From assembly GCA_021372375.1 (NCBI GenBank), contig JAJFUN010000125.1, forward strand, positions 1 through 64,000: 64,000 nucleotides of DNA. Reading direction: 5' to 3'. This DNA comes from Pelosinus sp. Its GTDB lineage: Bacteria; Bacillota; Negativicutes; Propionisporales; Propionisporaceae. Shown one piece after another: positions 37,687-47,300 of the stretch (positions are counted from its first letter, which is position 1; each line of letters starts with the position of its first letter). Both the position numbers and the translations under genes were made by a program. The notes under the pieces are model-generated. The model was given only the letters and a program-made list of their open reading frames with translations. It had not been told where the DNA came from and made no database searches.

Positions 37687-39513
37687 ATGGGGAAAAAGCC
37701 TTATATGTATTGGTCATTACGCATATTAAAGTGGTTTCAGATAGTACTTGTTGTGACGTTTGTGCCGCTCGCAGCCTATGCAGCGCCTGATATGATGTCA
37801 GTAGACAATATTAAAATCGGCATGCATGGTATTGCCAAAACTGTAGTGCTGGGGACAAAAATTGAGGATTTTGATGTAGAAGTATTGGGAATTATGAAAA
37901 ATCAAGGGCCTGCAGGCGATTTGATTTTAGTGCGTGTCTCGGGGGATGTCATTGACCGTACCGACGGAATTGTGCAGGGAATGAGCGGCAGCCCGGTATA
38001 CATTGACGGCAAATTAGTAGGAGCCATTGCTTATGGCTGGCCGCTGAAAGATCATAAAATTACCATGGTTACGCCGATTGGCGATATGCTGAAATTGTGG
38101 AATATCCCGGGCGCAAGCGCCGGCAGTTCAGAGTCGCAGCCGCTAAGTACAGCTCCAAATCAAGGAGATGCCCAGGCTGTACCTGAAGCGGCGTCATTAA
38201 TGGTATCAGGACTTAGCGAACATGCAATGGATATGCTCGCTAATCAATTAAAACCCTACCAACTGGTTCCTTATGCCATTGGTGAGGCTCCAGCCGGTAT
38301 TGAATTTCCGCCGCTTGAACCGGGCAGTTCCGTGGGTGTGCAGCTGGTGCGCGGGGATGTGAGCATGGAGGCTATTGGCACAGTAACCTATATGGAAGGC
38401 AATAAGATTCTTGCCTTTGGACATCCCTTTTTAAAAAGAGGCAAGGCCGAATATTTTATGACAAACGCCTATATCTTTACCACTGTAAATGGTCTTGATA
38501 CAGGGTTTAAGCTGGGTACAACCGGTAATCTGGTAGGCGTTATTAATCAAGATCGCGGTAGCGGCATAGCCGGTGAGGTGGCCAGTTATCCTGCAATTAT
38601 TCCCATGAGTATTCATGTGCAGGACAAAAATTTGGAAAATACCAGAGAGGCCAATGTGCAGCTTGTTCGGGATGAGCAATTGGTGCCGGCGCTTGCCGCC
38701 ACAACTGTTTTTAGCGTTATGGAAAAGGCAATGGATCGTGTTGGTCCAGGCACAGCTAAGGTCAGTTTTGCGATTTCTGCCCGCAACATGCCTGGCGAAG
38801 TATTAAAGCGTGAGAATTTGTTCTATAGCGCTGGAAATGTTGGGGAGGCTGCTGTTGGCGAATTCCTGGAAGCAATGAGTATATTGATGGGCAATAAGTA
38901 CAATCAGGTTGATATTATGGACGTTAAGGTAAATGTTAGCGTAAGTGATGAACAGCGCACCGCCTCTATTGTGGAAGCCCGCGCCAGTGAAACAACGGTT
39001 AGACCCGGGGACAAAGTTAGTGTTACCGTGCAGCTCAAACCGTTTCGCGGCGAAAAGATTACGCGGGTCGTCAATTTTACTGTTCCCAAAGATCAGCCAG
39101 CTGGTCCAATGACCTTAGAGGTACGCGGCGGAGGCATGATTCCTCTTGCACAGCTGCTTAAAGCAGCAAATCCGGAGGCACTTACCCAATTACTAAAATA
39201 TCAACATAAAGATAAAACCTTTGCTGAGGTAATTAGTGGGTTTTCTAATCGGGAACGCAATAATGATATTATTGTAGAAAAAATGGATATGCAGTTACTA
39301 GATACATTGCCGCAAGATACAAAAAAGGCGCCAGTCAAAGAGGGCGGCCTCGAGCCGGAACAGGATTTAGCGGTAAACACGCCGCAAAGTAAAGCGGCTG
39401 TTGGCAGTAAAGCCAAAGATAAAAAATCAGAAAAGGCATTTATAAGTACCGATTTCATTGTGGATAATGATACACAACTGATAATTAATGTTGTAAAAGA
39501 CAGTAAAGAGTAA
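37687..39513 (+). CDS. Exported S55-type (SpoIVB-like) serine protease domain protein
   Basis: The 608-residue protein has a signal peptide (cleavage near AYA-A, 33), then DRTDGIVQGMSGSPVYIDGKLVGAIAYGWP, where S102 in SGSP matches the nucleophile segment of peptidase family S55, and much later ILAFGHPF with H246, matching the family's catalytic His segment. In SpoIVB the His precedes the Ser; here the order is reversed. The C-terminal third (about 410-500) has beta-sandwich character and the last ~90 residues are charged and low in complexity. There is no PDZ domain. The location among envelope genes points to an envelope role rather than sporulation signalling. The start at 37687 lacks a good ribosome site; 37705 is an alternative. 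Confidence 0.72.
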   Translation: MGKKPYMYWSLRILKWFQIVLVVTFVPLAAYAAPDMMSVDNIKIGMHGIAKTVVLGTKIEDFDVEVLGIMKNQGPAGDLILVRVSGDVIDRTDGIVQGMSGSPVYIDGKLVGAIAYGWPLKDHKITMVTPIGDMLKLWNIPGASAGSSESQPLSTAPNQGDAQAVPEAASLMVSGLSEHAMDMLANQLKPYQLVPYAIGEAPAGIEFPPLEPGSSVGVQLVRGDVSMEAIGTVTYMEGNKILAFGHPFLKRGKAEYFMTNAYIFTTVNGLDTGFKLGTTGNLVGVINQDRGSGIAGEVASYPAIIPMSIHVQDKNLENTREANVQLVRDEQLVPALAATTVFSVMEKAMDRVGPGTAKVSFAISARNMPGEVLKRENLFYSAGNVGEAAVGEFLEAMSILMGNKYNQVDIMDVKVNVSVSDEQRTASIVEARASETTVRPGDKVSVTVQLKPFRGEKITRVVNFTVPKDQPAGPMTLEVRGGGMIPLAQLLKAANPEALTQLLKYQHKDKTFAEVISGFSNRERNNDIIVEKMDMQLLDTLPQDTKKAPVKEGGLEPEQDLAVNTPQSKAAVGSKAKDKKSEKAFISTDFIVDNDTQLIINVVKDSKE

Positions 39514-39516
39514 CTG

Positions 39517-39546
39517 CAAGGAGCCAGCGGCTCCTTGCTCTTTTAT
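39517..39546 (+). terminator. Terminator behind the S55 protease gene
   Basis: caaggagcc and ggctccttg pair perfectly around agc; ctcttttattt follows. Confidence 0.88.
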
Positions 39547-39630
39547 TTAATAGAAAGTATAAAGTTTAGAGGACTACGAAATTAGGCATATCAAGGGTTA
39601 GCAGGCTTTAAAGGGTTATGATTCGGATGG

Positions 39631-39754
39631 TCCCCTCTAGAGAGGGGTGGCGCGTGAGCGACGGGGTGTGTTTGGATTAACAAGGTCAATAAAAAAGAAT
39701 TCCGGCAAAAAAACCAACACACCCCGCCCTTTGGGCACCCCTCTCTAGAGGGGA
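39631..39754. repeat. 'cccctct-agagggg / acggggtgtgtt' palindromic element, copy 1
   Basis: The region between 39547 and 39878 has no gene. It holds a long inverted repeat: tcccctctagagaggggtgg (39631) through acggggtgtgttt on the left, and aacacaccccgccctttggg through cacccctctctagagggga on the right. Each arm carries the self-complementary word cccctct-ctagag-gggg. Copies lie at 58058 and 60701. It encodes nothing and resembles a REP/MITE-type element. Confidence 0.85.
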
Positions 39755-39878
39755 ACTAAGGCAAAATACCGGGCTTCTTTAAAAACAGATTTTTTTCGCT
39801 ACGAAAAGCAGGGAACTTTGCCTTCCAGCTAGAATAAATGTTTCGAAAGAAGGCAATTTTAGTGGAAAGGTGACGCCG

Positions 39879-40649
39879 GTGATTAATGCATTAGAGTTTA
39901 TAGGGCGCAATCTAATTGGCAGTTTAGAAAACTGCGGGAAGGTTATGCTGCTGATTTTTGAGACAATTTATCATATAGGGCATCGCCCTAAACTTAAAAA
40001 TATTGTGCAGCAAATGGCACATTTGGGTGCAGACTCTTTGCCTATTGTTTTATTGACTATCTTGTTTACAGGGATGGTTATGACAGTACAGACAGCGCAG
40101 GAATTTATTAAATACGGTGCGCAATCGTCAGTAGGCGGGGTTATTGCGATTGCTATGGGGCGTGAGCTTGCACCCGTACTTACCGGCGTAGTTACAGCCG
40201 GGCGGGTTGGCGCCGCTATTACTGCCGAAATTGGCTCGATGAAGGTTACCGAGCAAATTGATGCACTGAGGGTGATGGCAGTAAACCCTATAGGGTATTT
40301 GGTGGTTCCCCGTTTTGTGGCCTGTGTGCTGATGCTGCCGATACTAGTGGTGTTTGCTGATATTATTGGCACGATTGGCGGTTACCTTGTGGCTACTTTA
40401 TTTTCTGGGATTGGTTCTTATACTTTTCTTAATTCCATAAAAATATTTGCCGAAGTAAATGATGTGCTGGGCGGACTAGTTAAAGGCATGTTTTTCGGCG
40501 GGATTATTGCCATCATCGGCTGTCATAAGGGACTTACCACCGCTCCAGGGGCAGAGGGTGTAGGGCGCGCCACTACTTCGTCGGTAGTAAACTCCATAAT
40601 CTTAATTTTTATTTGCAATTATTTTTTATCCTTGCTGTTATATCGGTAA
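39879..40649 (+). CDS. mlaE: Phospholipid ABC transporter permease MlaE
   Basis: The 256-residue membrane protein has the MlaE pattern of five to six helices and the landmarks LPIVLLTILFTGMVMTVQTAQEF (about 50-72), RELAPVLTGVVTAGRVGAAITAEIGSMKVTEQIDALRVMAVNPIGYLVVPRFVAC and GCHKGLTTAPGAEGVGRATTSSVV. It forms the inner-membrane channel with MlaF and MlaD. The GTG at 39879 follows ggaaaggtga; an upstream GTG overlaps that site. Confidence 0.96.
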   Translation: MINALEFIGRNLIGSLENCGKVMLLIFETIYHIGHRPKLKNIVQQMAHLGADSLPIVLLTILFTGMVMTVQTAQEFIKYGAQSSVGGVIAIAMGRELAPVLTGVVTAGRVGAAITAEIGSMKVTEQIDALRVMAVNPIGYLVVPRFVACVLMLPILVVFADIIGTIGGYLVATLFSGIGSYTFLNSIKIFAEVNDVLGGLVKGMFFGGIIAIIGCHKGLTTAPGAEGVGRATTSSVVNSIILIFICNYFLSLLLYR

Positions 40650-40683
40650 CTAAATATTATTAAGCATTCGTGGGGGGTAGAAA

Positions 40684-41448
40684 ATGATTCAGCTGAAAAA
40701 TGTAAATCTTAGTTATGGGCATACTGAGATTTTGCATAACATTAATCTTGAAATTTCTGAGAAGGAAATTATGGTCATTATTGGCCCGAGCGGTTCAGGT
40801 AAAAGTACGTTGCTTCGGCTTATTGTCGGATTACTGAAACCTACTTCAGGCGAGATTTTTATTAATGGTCAGGAAATATCAAAAATGACCGAAGATGAGC
40901 TAAATACTGTTCGTCTAAAAATGGGCATGGTCTTTCAGTATTCAGCCCTGTTTGATTCTATGACCGTGGGGGAAAACGTTGCCTTTGGTCTCAGGGAACA
41001 TACTAATCTGCCGGAAGCCGAGATAATTAAGCAGGTCCGCCGGAAACTTAGGATGGTTGGTCTTTTTGGCAAGGAAAATGTAGTGCCAGGGGCTTTATCA
41101 GGCGGTATGAAAAAACGGGTTAGTTTGGCCAGGGCGATTGCCGTTAATCCGCAAATTCTGCTCTATGATGAGCCCACCGCCGGACTTGATCCAATCATGT
41201 CCAATAAGATTGATCGGCTGATTACAAGCACGCGGCGTAATATGGGGGTAACGTCGGTTGTAGTTACGCACCATATGGAGAGTGCCTTTCATATTGCTGA
41301 CCGTATTGCCATGATTTATGAGGGACGTATTGTCGAAGTGGATAGTGCAGCTGAGATAAAACAGTCCCAAAATGCAATTGTGCAGCAGTTTATTCACGGA
41401 CTTAAAAGTCCTAGGGAATGGGTGAAGAAGGAGGTCGATGAAGCTTGA
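40684..41448 (+). CDS. mlaF: Phospholipid ABC transporter ATPase MlaF
   Basis: The 254-residue ATPase has Walker A GPSGSGKST (about 38-46), the Q-loop MVFQYSALFDSMTVGENVAFGL, the signature LSGGMKKRVSLARAIA (MlaF type with GGM) and Walker B ILLYDEPTAGLDP. It powers the MlaE/MlaD complex. The Shine-Dalgarno is ggggggtag. The stop overlaps the TTG start of mlaD by 4 nt, so the two are translationally coupled. Confidence 0.97.
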   Translation: MIQLKNVNLSYGHTEILHNINLEISEKEIMVIIGPSGSGKSTLLRLIVGLLKPTSGEIFINGQEISKMTEDELNTVRLKMGMVFQYSALFDSMTVGENVAFGLREHTNLPEAEIIKQVRRKLRMVGLFGKENVVPGALSGGMKKRVSLARAIAVNPQILLYDEPTAGLDPIMSNKIDRLITSTRRNMGVTSVVVTHHMESAFHIADRIAMIYEGRIVEVDSAAEIKQSQNAIVQQFIHGLKSPREWVKKEVDEA

Positions 41449-42716
41449 GTAATGAAGCAAAAGTAGGCGGGTTTACGGTTGCCGGCCTGATGCTTTTAGC
41501 ATATATGATTATTCATTTGTCAGGGTTCTCCTTTGGCGATAAGGGGTATGAGGTGCAGGCTGTATTTAGTCATGTAAATGGTCTTAAACCAGGCAATGTC
41601 GTTCGTTTTGCCGGCGTAGACGTTGGTAAGGTAACCCTCGTGCAGGTTGTACCGGAAGGAATTCGCGCGACGCTTGAAATTGGCAAGGGGGTGCAAATAC
41701 CTGAAAGCTCTAGGTTTAGTATTGGGGCCGATGGTCTTCTGGGTGAAAAATATATTGAAATTACGCCAGCCGAAACGAACGGTCGCTTTCTAGCCCCAAA
41801 TTCTGTCGTTTACGGTGTAGAGCCACAGGGGTTAGATACACTTATTGCATCCGCGGATAGTGTGCTTGGTGATGTGCAGAAACTGGTACGGTCGCTTAAT
41901 GATATTTTGGGTGATGAAAAAGTTAAGGCATCATTAAAAGATTCAGCCATAAATGCCAAAGCTATTACGGAAAATCTCAGCCTGATGAGCGCTGCAATGG
42001 CGCGGATGGCCATGAATAATGAAGCAGATGTGGCGGCCATGGTGCAAAATCTTAAGGGGATGGCCGTAAGCTTAAATAGTGTATCGCAGCGAATTGACAA
42101 AATGGTGGCAAGTGTTGATAACGATGGTCAGACTGCCAGCGATTTAAGGGAAGCATTAGCTAATATCCGTATTACCAGCGCCCGTGTTGAAAAAATGGCG
42201 GCAGCATTAGAAGGGGTTGTTACCGACCCTAAGACGGCATCAAATATTAAAGAAACGCTAAAAAATGCCCGTGATGCCAGTGAAAAGGCCAATAAAATGC
42301 TCAGCAAACTAGATAGCATAAAAGTGCAGCCAAGTGTGGATGTTTTATACAATTTTGATAGCGGTAAATATAAAACCAATGCTGATGTTCGTATCGCCAC
42401 GTCACCGCAGGATTTTGCCATTATTGGTGCCAGTAATATTGGCGACAGTACCAAGGCTAATCTGCAAATTGGCCGGGGAAATGAGCGGTTTGCCACCCGT
42501 GCCGGCCTGATAGACGGAAAGGCCGGACTGGGTATTGATTCAGATGTAACCAGTCAGCTGCGGTTATCTGTCGATGTATATGATCCCAATGATTTGCGGG
42601 TAAAATTCCGTACACAATATCAAGTGGCGCCAGATACTTATTTCGTAGGAGAAAATGACAGTCTAAATAAAAATGCCGGCCGAAATACGTATTTTGGGGT
42701 AAAAAGGAGTTTTTAA
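41445..42716 (+). CDS. mlaD: MCE-domain protein MlaD with long helix and predicted C-terminal beta-barrel
   Basis: The 423-residue protein has an N-terminal membrane helix (about 9-27), one MCE domain (about 35-118: GYEVQAVFSHVNGLKPGNVVRFAGVDVGKV ... IGADGLLGEKYIEITP), a long helical region (about 125-295) and a C-terminal part (about 300-423) of alternating strands ending in Phe, like an outer-membrane barrel. In Veillonella, a diderm relative, MlaD has this form and is thought to bridge both membranes without MlaA, B or C; none of those genes is seen here either. The start is TTG at 41445, 9 nt after aaggaggt, overlapping the mlaF stop. Normal E. coli MlaD is less than half this length. Confidence 0.93.
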   Translation: MSNEAKVGGFTVAGLMLLAYMIIHLSGFSFGDKGYEVQAVFSHVNGLKPGNVVRFAGVDVGKVTLVQVVPEGIRATLEIGKGVQIPESSRFSIGADGLLGEKYIEITPAETNGRFLAPNSVVYGVEPQGLDTLIASADSVLGDVQKLVRSLNDILGDEKVKASLKDSAINAKAITENLSLMSAAMARMAMNNEADVAAMVQNLKGMAVSLNSVSQRIDKMVASVDNDGQTASDLREALANIRITSARVEKMAAALEGVVTDPKTASNIKETLKNARDASEKANKMLSKLDSIKVQPSVDVLYNFDSGKYKTNADVRIATSPQDFAIIGASNIGDSTKANLQIGRGNERFATRAGLIDGKAGLGIDSDVTSQLRLSVDVYDPNDLRVKFRTQYQVAPDTYFVGENDSLNKNAGRNTYFGVKRSF

Positions 42717-42720
42717 CTTA

Positions 42721-42750
42721 TTGACACTGAGGAAGTATACGACATATAAT
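42721..42750 (+). promoter_or_regulatory. Sigma-A promoter before tolC
   Basis: TTGACA (42721-42726), 18 nt, TATAAT (42745-42750), starting 5 nt after the mlaD stop. Confidence 0.78.
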
Positions 42751-42802
42751 GAAACCATGCTGACTAATCAGTCCAAAGCAATAGTAAGTAGGGAGGATAA
42801 TT

Positions 42803-44101
42803 ATGTTTGAAAAAAATAGAATGGTAGCTTGGAAAAGGTACTTGGCTGTAGCTATGACTGGAGGCCTGTTTGTACTCAGTACGTCGGCGGCTTTTGCCGC
42901 CCCGGTGGAATTGACGTTAGACGATGCAGTGGCATTGGCGCTTAAGAATAATTTGAATATTACCATTGCCGGGGTTACTCGAGAGAGTACAGCGTGGAAA
43001 ATTAATCAGGCACAAACCGGAAAAAAATGGTCAGTAGACTACACCCTTTCAGGCTCTCGTACTAAATCAACAGGTGCAAATGGTGCTGTTGATGCTTTCG
43101 GTCATAAAATTAGTGCTACGCTGCCTTTGTATACCGGTGGTACGGTGGAAGCAGGTATTAAACAAGCTGAGATAAATTTAAAGGTTGCTGATTGGGACGT
43201 AGAGAAGAACAAGCAGCAGGTTAAACTTGACGCCACAACAGGCTATTTTGATATTTTACAAGCACGTAATGTGTTAAAAGTGGATCAGGAGTCTGTTGAC
43301 CAATTAGCCGCACATCTCAAAAATGTAGAAGCGCAGTATAATGTGGGCACAGTAGCCAAATCTGATGTGCTGCAGTCAGAGGTAAAGCTAGCTAATGCCA
43401 AGCAGCTTTTGATTGCGCAGCAGAATACATACGATATAGCAATTTCCAGCTTAAATAATGTGCTGTGCTTGCCGCTTGATACCGAACTGGAAATCAAGGA
43501 AGAACTATCATATACCAAATATGATGATATTTCCTTAGAGGATTGTATAAAAAGAGGGCTGGCTAATCGTCCGGAAGTAATGGAAGCAGACCTCAATGTG
43601 GAATATTACAAACAAGGTGTTATTAGTGTTAAGGGCAATAAAAAGCCCAAAGTCAGCCTTAATGGTACTGTGAATTTAGCTGATGATAAATTGCCGGGTA
43701 CGGATAATAATGGCTGGTCGGTAGGGGTAACCGCCCAGTGGTCAGTTTTTGATTCTGGCCGGATTGATTCACAAGTTAAACAAAGCGATGCCGATTTTGG
43801 GAAAGCGCAATATACCGCAAAGCAGACGCGTGACAGTGTAGCGCTTGCTGTACGGCAGGCTTATCTTAATATGAAAGCAGCTGAAAAACAGATTGATACG
43901 ACAAAAGTAGCTGTAGAACAAGCCGAAGAAGATTTTAAAATTGCTAAGGTTCGTTATAGTTCCGGCGTTGGTACCAATCTTGATGTAATGGATGCAGAAC
44001 TTTCGCTTACACAAGCTAAAACCAATTATATTCAGGCATTATATAACTATAATACCAGCAAGGCTAAATTAGATAAAGCTATGGGTGCAGCAGTAAAATA
44101 A
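42803..44101 (+). CDS. tolC: TolC-family outer-membrane efflux protein
   Basis: The 432-residue protein has a signal peptide (AFA-A near 32) and two related halves of the TolC family: the first with LTLDDAVALALKNNLNITIA and GYFDILQARNVLKVDQESVDQLAAHLKNVEAQYNVGTVAKSDVLQSEVKLANAKQ, the second with LEDCIKRGLANRPEVMEADLNVEYYKQGV and AEEDFKIAKVRYSSGVGTNLDVMDAELSLTQAKTNYIQALYNYNTSKAKLDKAMG. It forms a trimeric channel-tunnel. gggagg lies 8 nt before the ATG. It has its own promoter and terminator. No pump or adaptor gene is adjacent, so it may serve several exporters. Confidence 0.95.
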   Translation: MFEKNRMVAWKRYLAVAMTGGLFVLSTSAAFAAPVELTLDDAVALALKNNLNITIAGVTRESTAWKINQAQTGKKWSVDYTLSGSRTKSTGANGAVDAFGHKISATLPLYTGGTVEAGIKQAEINLKVADWDVEKNKQQVKLDATTGYFDILQARNVLKVDQESVDQLAAHLKNVEAQYNVGTVAKSDVLQSEVKLANAKQLLIAQQNTYDIAISSLNNVLCLPLDTELEIKEELSYTKYDDISLEDCIKRGLANRPEVMEADLNVEYYKQGVISVKGNKKPKVSLNGTVNLADDKLPGTDNNGWSVGVTAQWSVFDSGRIDSQVKQSDADFGKAQYTAKQTRDSVALAVRQAYLNMKAAEKQIDTTKVAVEQAEEDFKIAKVRYSSGVGTNLDVMDAELSLTQAKTNYIQALYNYNTSKAKLDKAMGAAVK

Positions 44102-44137
44102 ACTTCAGAGAAGATACAAAGAAGACACGGGGTGGGG

Positions 44138-44192
44138 GCGGTTTCTCAGTCTCAGAAGTATATTGAGACAGAGAAACCGTCTTTGTGTCTAC
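44138..44192 (+). terminator. Long terminator hairpin behind tolC
   Basis: gcggtttctcagtctca (44138-44154) and tgagacagagaaaccgt (44164-44180) pair at 15 of 17 positions; agacac/gtgtct extends the base. The T tract is interrupted (ctttgtgtct). Confidence 0.75.
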
Positions 44193-44303
44193 TTAGGGAG
44201 TAATTTATTCTATTGTAAGAAATTATAATATTCATAGAACAGGAAGTTGTCAGTGCGGCGTCGAATAGATTGAGCATAGTATGTACATCTACAGGAGGCT
44301 AGC

Positions 44304-47300
44304 ATGAAGCATAAGGCGATTATAGTAACTGTAGCAGTGATCGCTATTATTGTCGGTGCTGTTTTGCTTAAAGGGCAGGAAATGCTTGATCGTGCCAGCC
44401 AGACTTTGGCACAGGATTTATCTCAGGCACTGGGCAGCAAGATTACGATTGGCAAAGTAGAAGTGACTTCTTTTAATACATTGACGATAGATGATGTGGC
44501 GGTTTATGATAAAAAAACTGAACGCTTATTAACAAGTCCCAAAATGGTAATCAATTATAGTATCCCTGCGCTACTTAGGGGAATTCCGGTAGTAGAAGCC
44601 ATAAGTCAAATTACGGCCATAAAGCCTACCGTCGTTCTGCGTCAGGATAATAGCGGTAACTGGAATTATGCGGACTTAGTCCAAACTAAAGACGAAAGTC
44701 AAAGTGAATTTGCCGGTAAAGTTAGTATCGAAGATGGCAGTCTGCTGGTGGGCATGAATGATCAGGAGTGGCAGTTTGATGCGGTAAATGGTATGGTTGA
44801 CTTTGCTGATCATCCGGCTGCGCAGATAAAGCTCACAGGGTTAAGGCAGGGGGCTAAGTTAAAGGCTGAGGGCAGAGTTGACAGCAAGCGGCAGACGACG
44901 CTTACTTTGGACGCTGCTGAGCTTACGTTAAATGACTATCAGTCCTTGTATCCTGAAAATAGCAGCATACATATTTTGGATGGGAAACTTAGACAAGTTA
45001 CTTTCACCCTACAAAAAAGTCAGGATGAAGTTAAAGTAGCTGGCGAAGCCCGGCTTGATAGCGTGGCTGCAGATATTGATAATGTGAGCGTACAGGATAT
45101 TCAGGGGTTAATTACATTTACCAATACGGATATATCTTTTTTTGATACGGCAGCGAAAGTGTATCAGCAGCCTGTCAAGGTACGGGGAAAAGTGGCCTTG
45201 GACAGTGCTGTGCCTGCCCTGGATTTGGATGTTTCATCGCCCGGTTTTGATCTTAGTGCATTGGAAACAGACCTTCCAGTACAAGGAACAGTAAGCGGAC
45301 AGGCAAAAGTGCTGGGCCTGGCTAATAATCCGGTGATTGACGGTCAGTTTAGCTTACCGCAGGGTGAAATCGAGGGGTATCAGGTTACAGACGCTAAAGC
45401 AAAACTGCACCTTGCTGACCGACAACTATTTTTTACTGATGTTCAGGCTGGTATGCTGGGAGGCCTTATTTCAGCACAAGGCATGTTGGATTTAAATACG
45501 AACGGATATACGGTAGCGTGTGAAGGCAAAAATACCAATACTTCTTTGATTAGGGAAGCAGCGCCATATATAGCAGGAACAGGTAATTTTGCGGTGGACA
45601 TCAGCGGACAGGGCCCAATTGAGAATGCATCAATTAAGGGAACTGTAGCTATGGAAAATGGTGCAGTACAAGGCGTGCTGTTTGAGAAATTACACGCCGG
45701 TTTTTGGCAAAAGGATGGTCGTCTTACTATTGATTATCTGAACGTTTCAGCAGGCGGCGGTGCAGCTGCGCTGAGCGGCTGGGCCTTGACTGATGGCAGC
45801 AGCATAAATATGAATGTGGCAGCCCAGGGGCTTTCTCCTGCGATAATTGCCAAATTGCAAGATGAGCTACCTATTTCCGGACAGTTTGATTTTGATGGTC
45901 AGATAAACGGATCATTCAAGCAGCCAGAGGTAAGCGGTCAGTTTATGGCGCTCAATGGTGAGCTCTTTAATCAGCCTTTTCAAAAGGCTGAGGGCACTAT
46001 ATATCTTAGAGGTACGGAGCTGACACTCGAAGACGTAAAGCTGCTGGATGGAGTGACCAGACATTTAGTACAGGGCAAGATTAGTTTAGCAGGTGAGCAG
46101 GAAATAACCTTGTCTGTTGTTTCGCAAAAGGCGCGCGCTGAGAATCTGGTGAAGCTTTTCTCAGCGGATGAAAGGCTTACAGGTAATGTGGATAATGAGA
46201 TACAGCTATATGGACCCATTAAAAATTTTAATGCTAAAGGCCATATAGTTTTGACTGAAGGTAGTTTTAGGGGACAGCTCGTAGCTAAAGGCGAAGGCTT
46301 TTATGAACGGCAAAATGGCAAGATAATATTAAAAGACTTTATGGTGAATTCGCTAAATACCGATGTGCTTGCTTCTGGCCAAATTGATGAAAATCAGATG
46401 CTAAATCTTGATGTAGCGGCGCATAATGTTGACTTAGCCAAATTGCAGGTTGAACTGCCGTATCCTCTTGCCGGCAAGGCTGACTTTAGGGGAAAAGTGA
46501 CGGGAACTATGCAGGCTCCGGAATTTACCGGTGAATTATCTGCGCAGCAGCTGTGGTTTAATGGCAAAAAAGTGCAAGCCGTAGCTGGTCTGGCACATTT
46601 TATCGGAGATGAATTGGAGATTTCCCAGCTCGATTTTTCCCAGGAAAACGGGAAATTCCACTTTTCCGGCGGCATCAATATTGCCTCACGTGAAATTTTC
46701 GGGCAGCTGGATGTGGAAAATGCTGAGCTTGAATTCTTACTGGCAGCTTTTAATGTTCCCTCCCAGGATTTATCCGGTTGTCTAAATGGCCAGCTCAAGC
46801 TAAATGGCACTACTAATCAGCCTAATGTTTGGCTTAGCGGACAGCTAACACAAGGGCAAATAAAGAAATATGCCTTGGAGAATATTGAAATAGATGCTCA
46901 GCTGGTAAATCATGTTGTGACCATTAATAAATTTACGGCACAGCAAGGCAAGGGAATTTTGGCGGCAAGCGGCACAGCTGATTTACAGGGACCGCTTAAT
47001 TTGGAAATCGGCGGACGGGATATTGATGCAGGACTGCTCTCTGCTTGGTTTAATTCGAAACTTGAGGCCAAAGGCCAGCTGAGTTTTACCGCGCAGGTAA
47101 CAGGAACTGCTGAAAAGCCGCATACCGCAGTATCAATGGATATTGCTGGCGGCGGAGTTTCTAATGCTACTTTTGATTCATTATATGGCTTGTTTGTAAT
47201 TGATAAAAGCACACTTCATGTAAATCAGCTGCTGTTAAGCAAAGGACCATATCGTGCCAGCGCCTATGGCACTGTGCCGCTGGCGCCGTTTAGCGAATCC

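Noticed and set aside
37687-39513. Calling this gene spoIVB
   Set aside because: There is no PDZ domain, the motif order is reversed, the length is 608 residues and it lies outside the recN-spo0A setting of spoIVB.
39631-39754. CRISPR-like array
   Set aside because: There are only two inverted arms and no regularly spaced direct repeats or cas genes.
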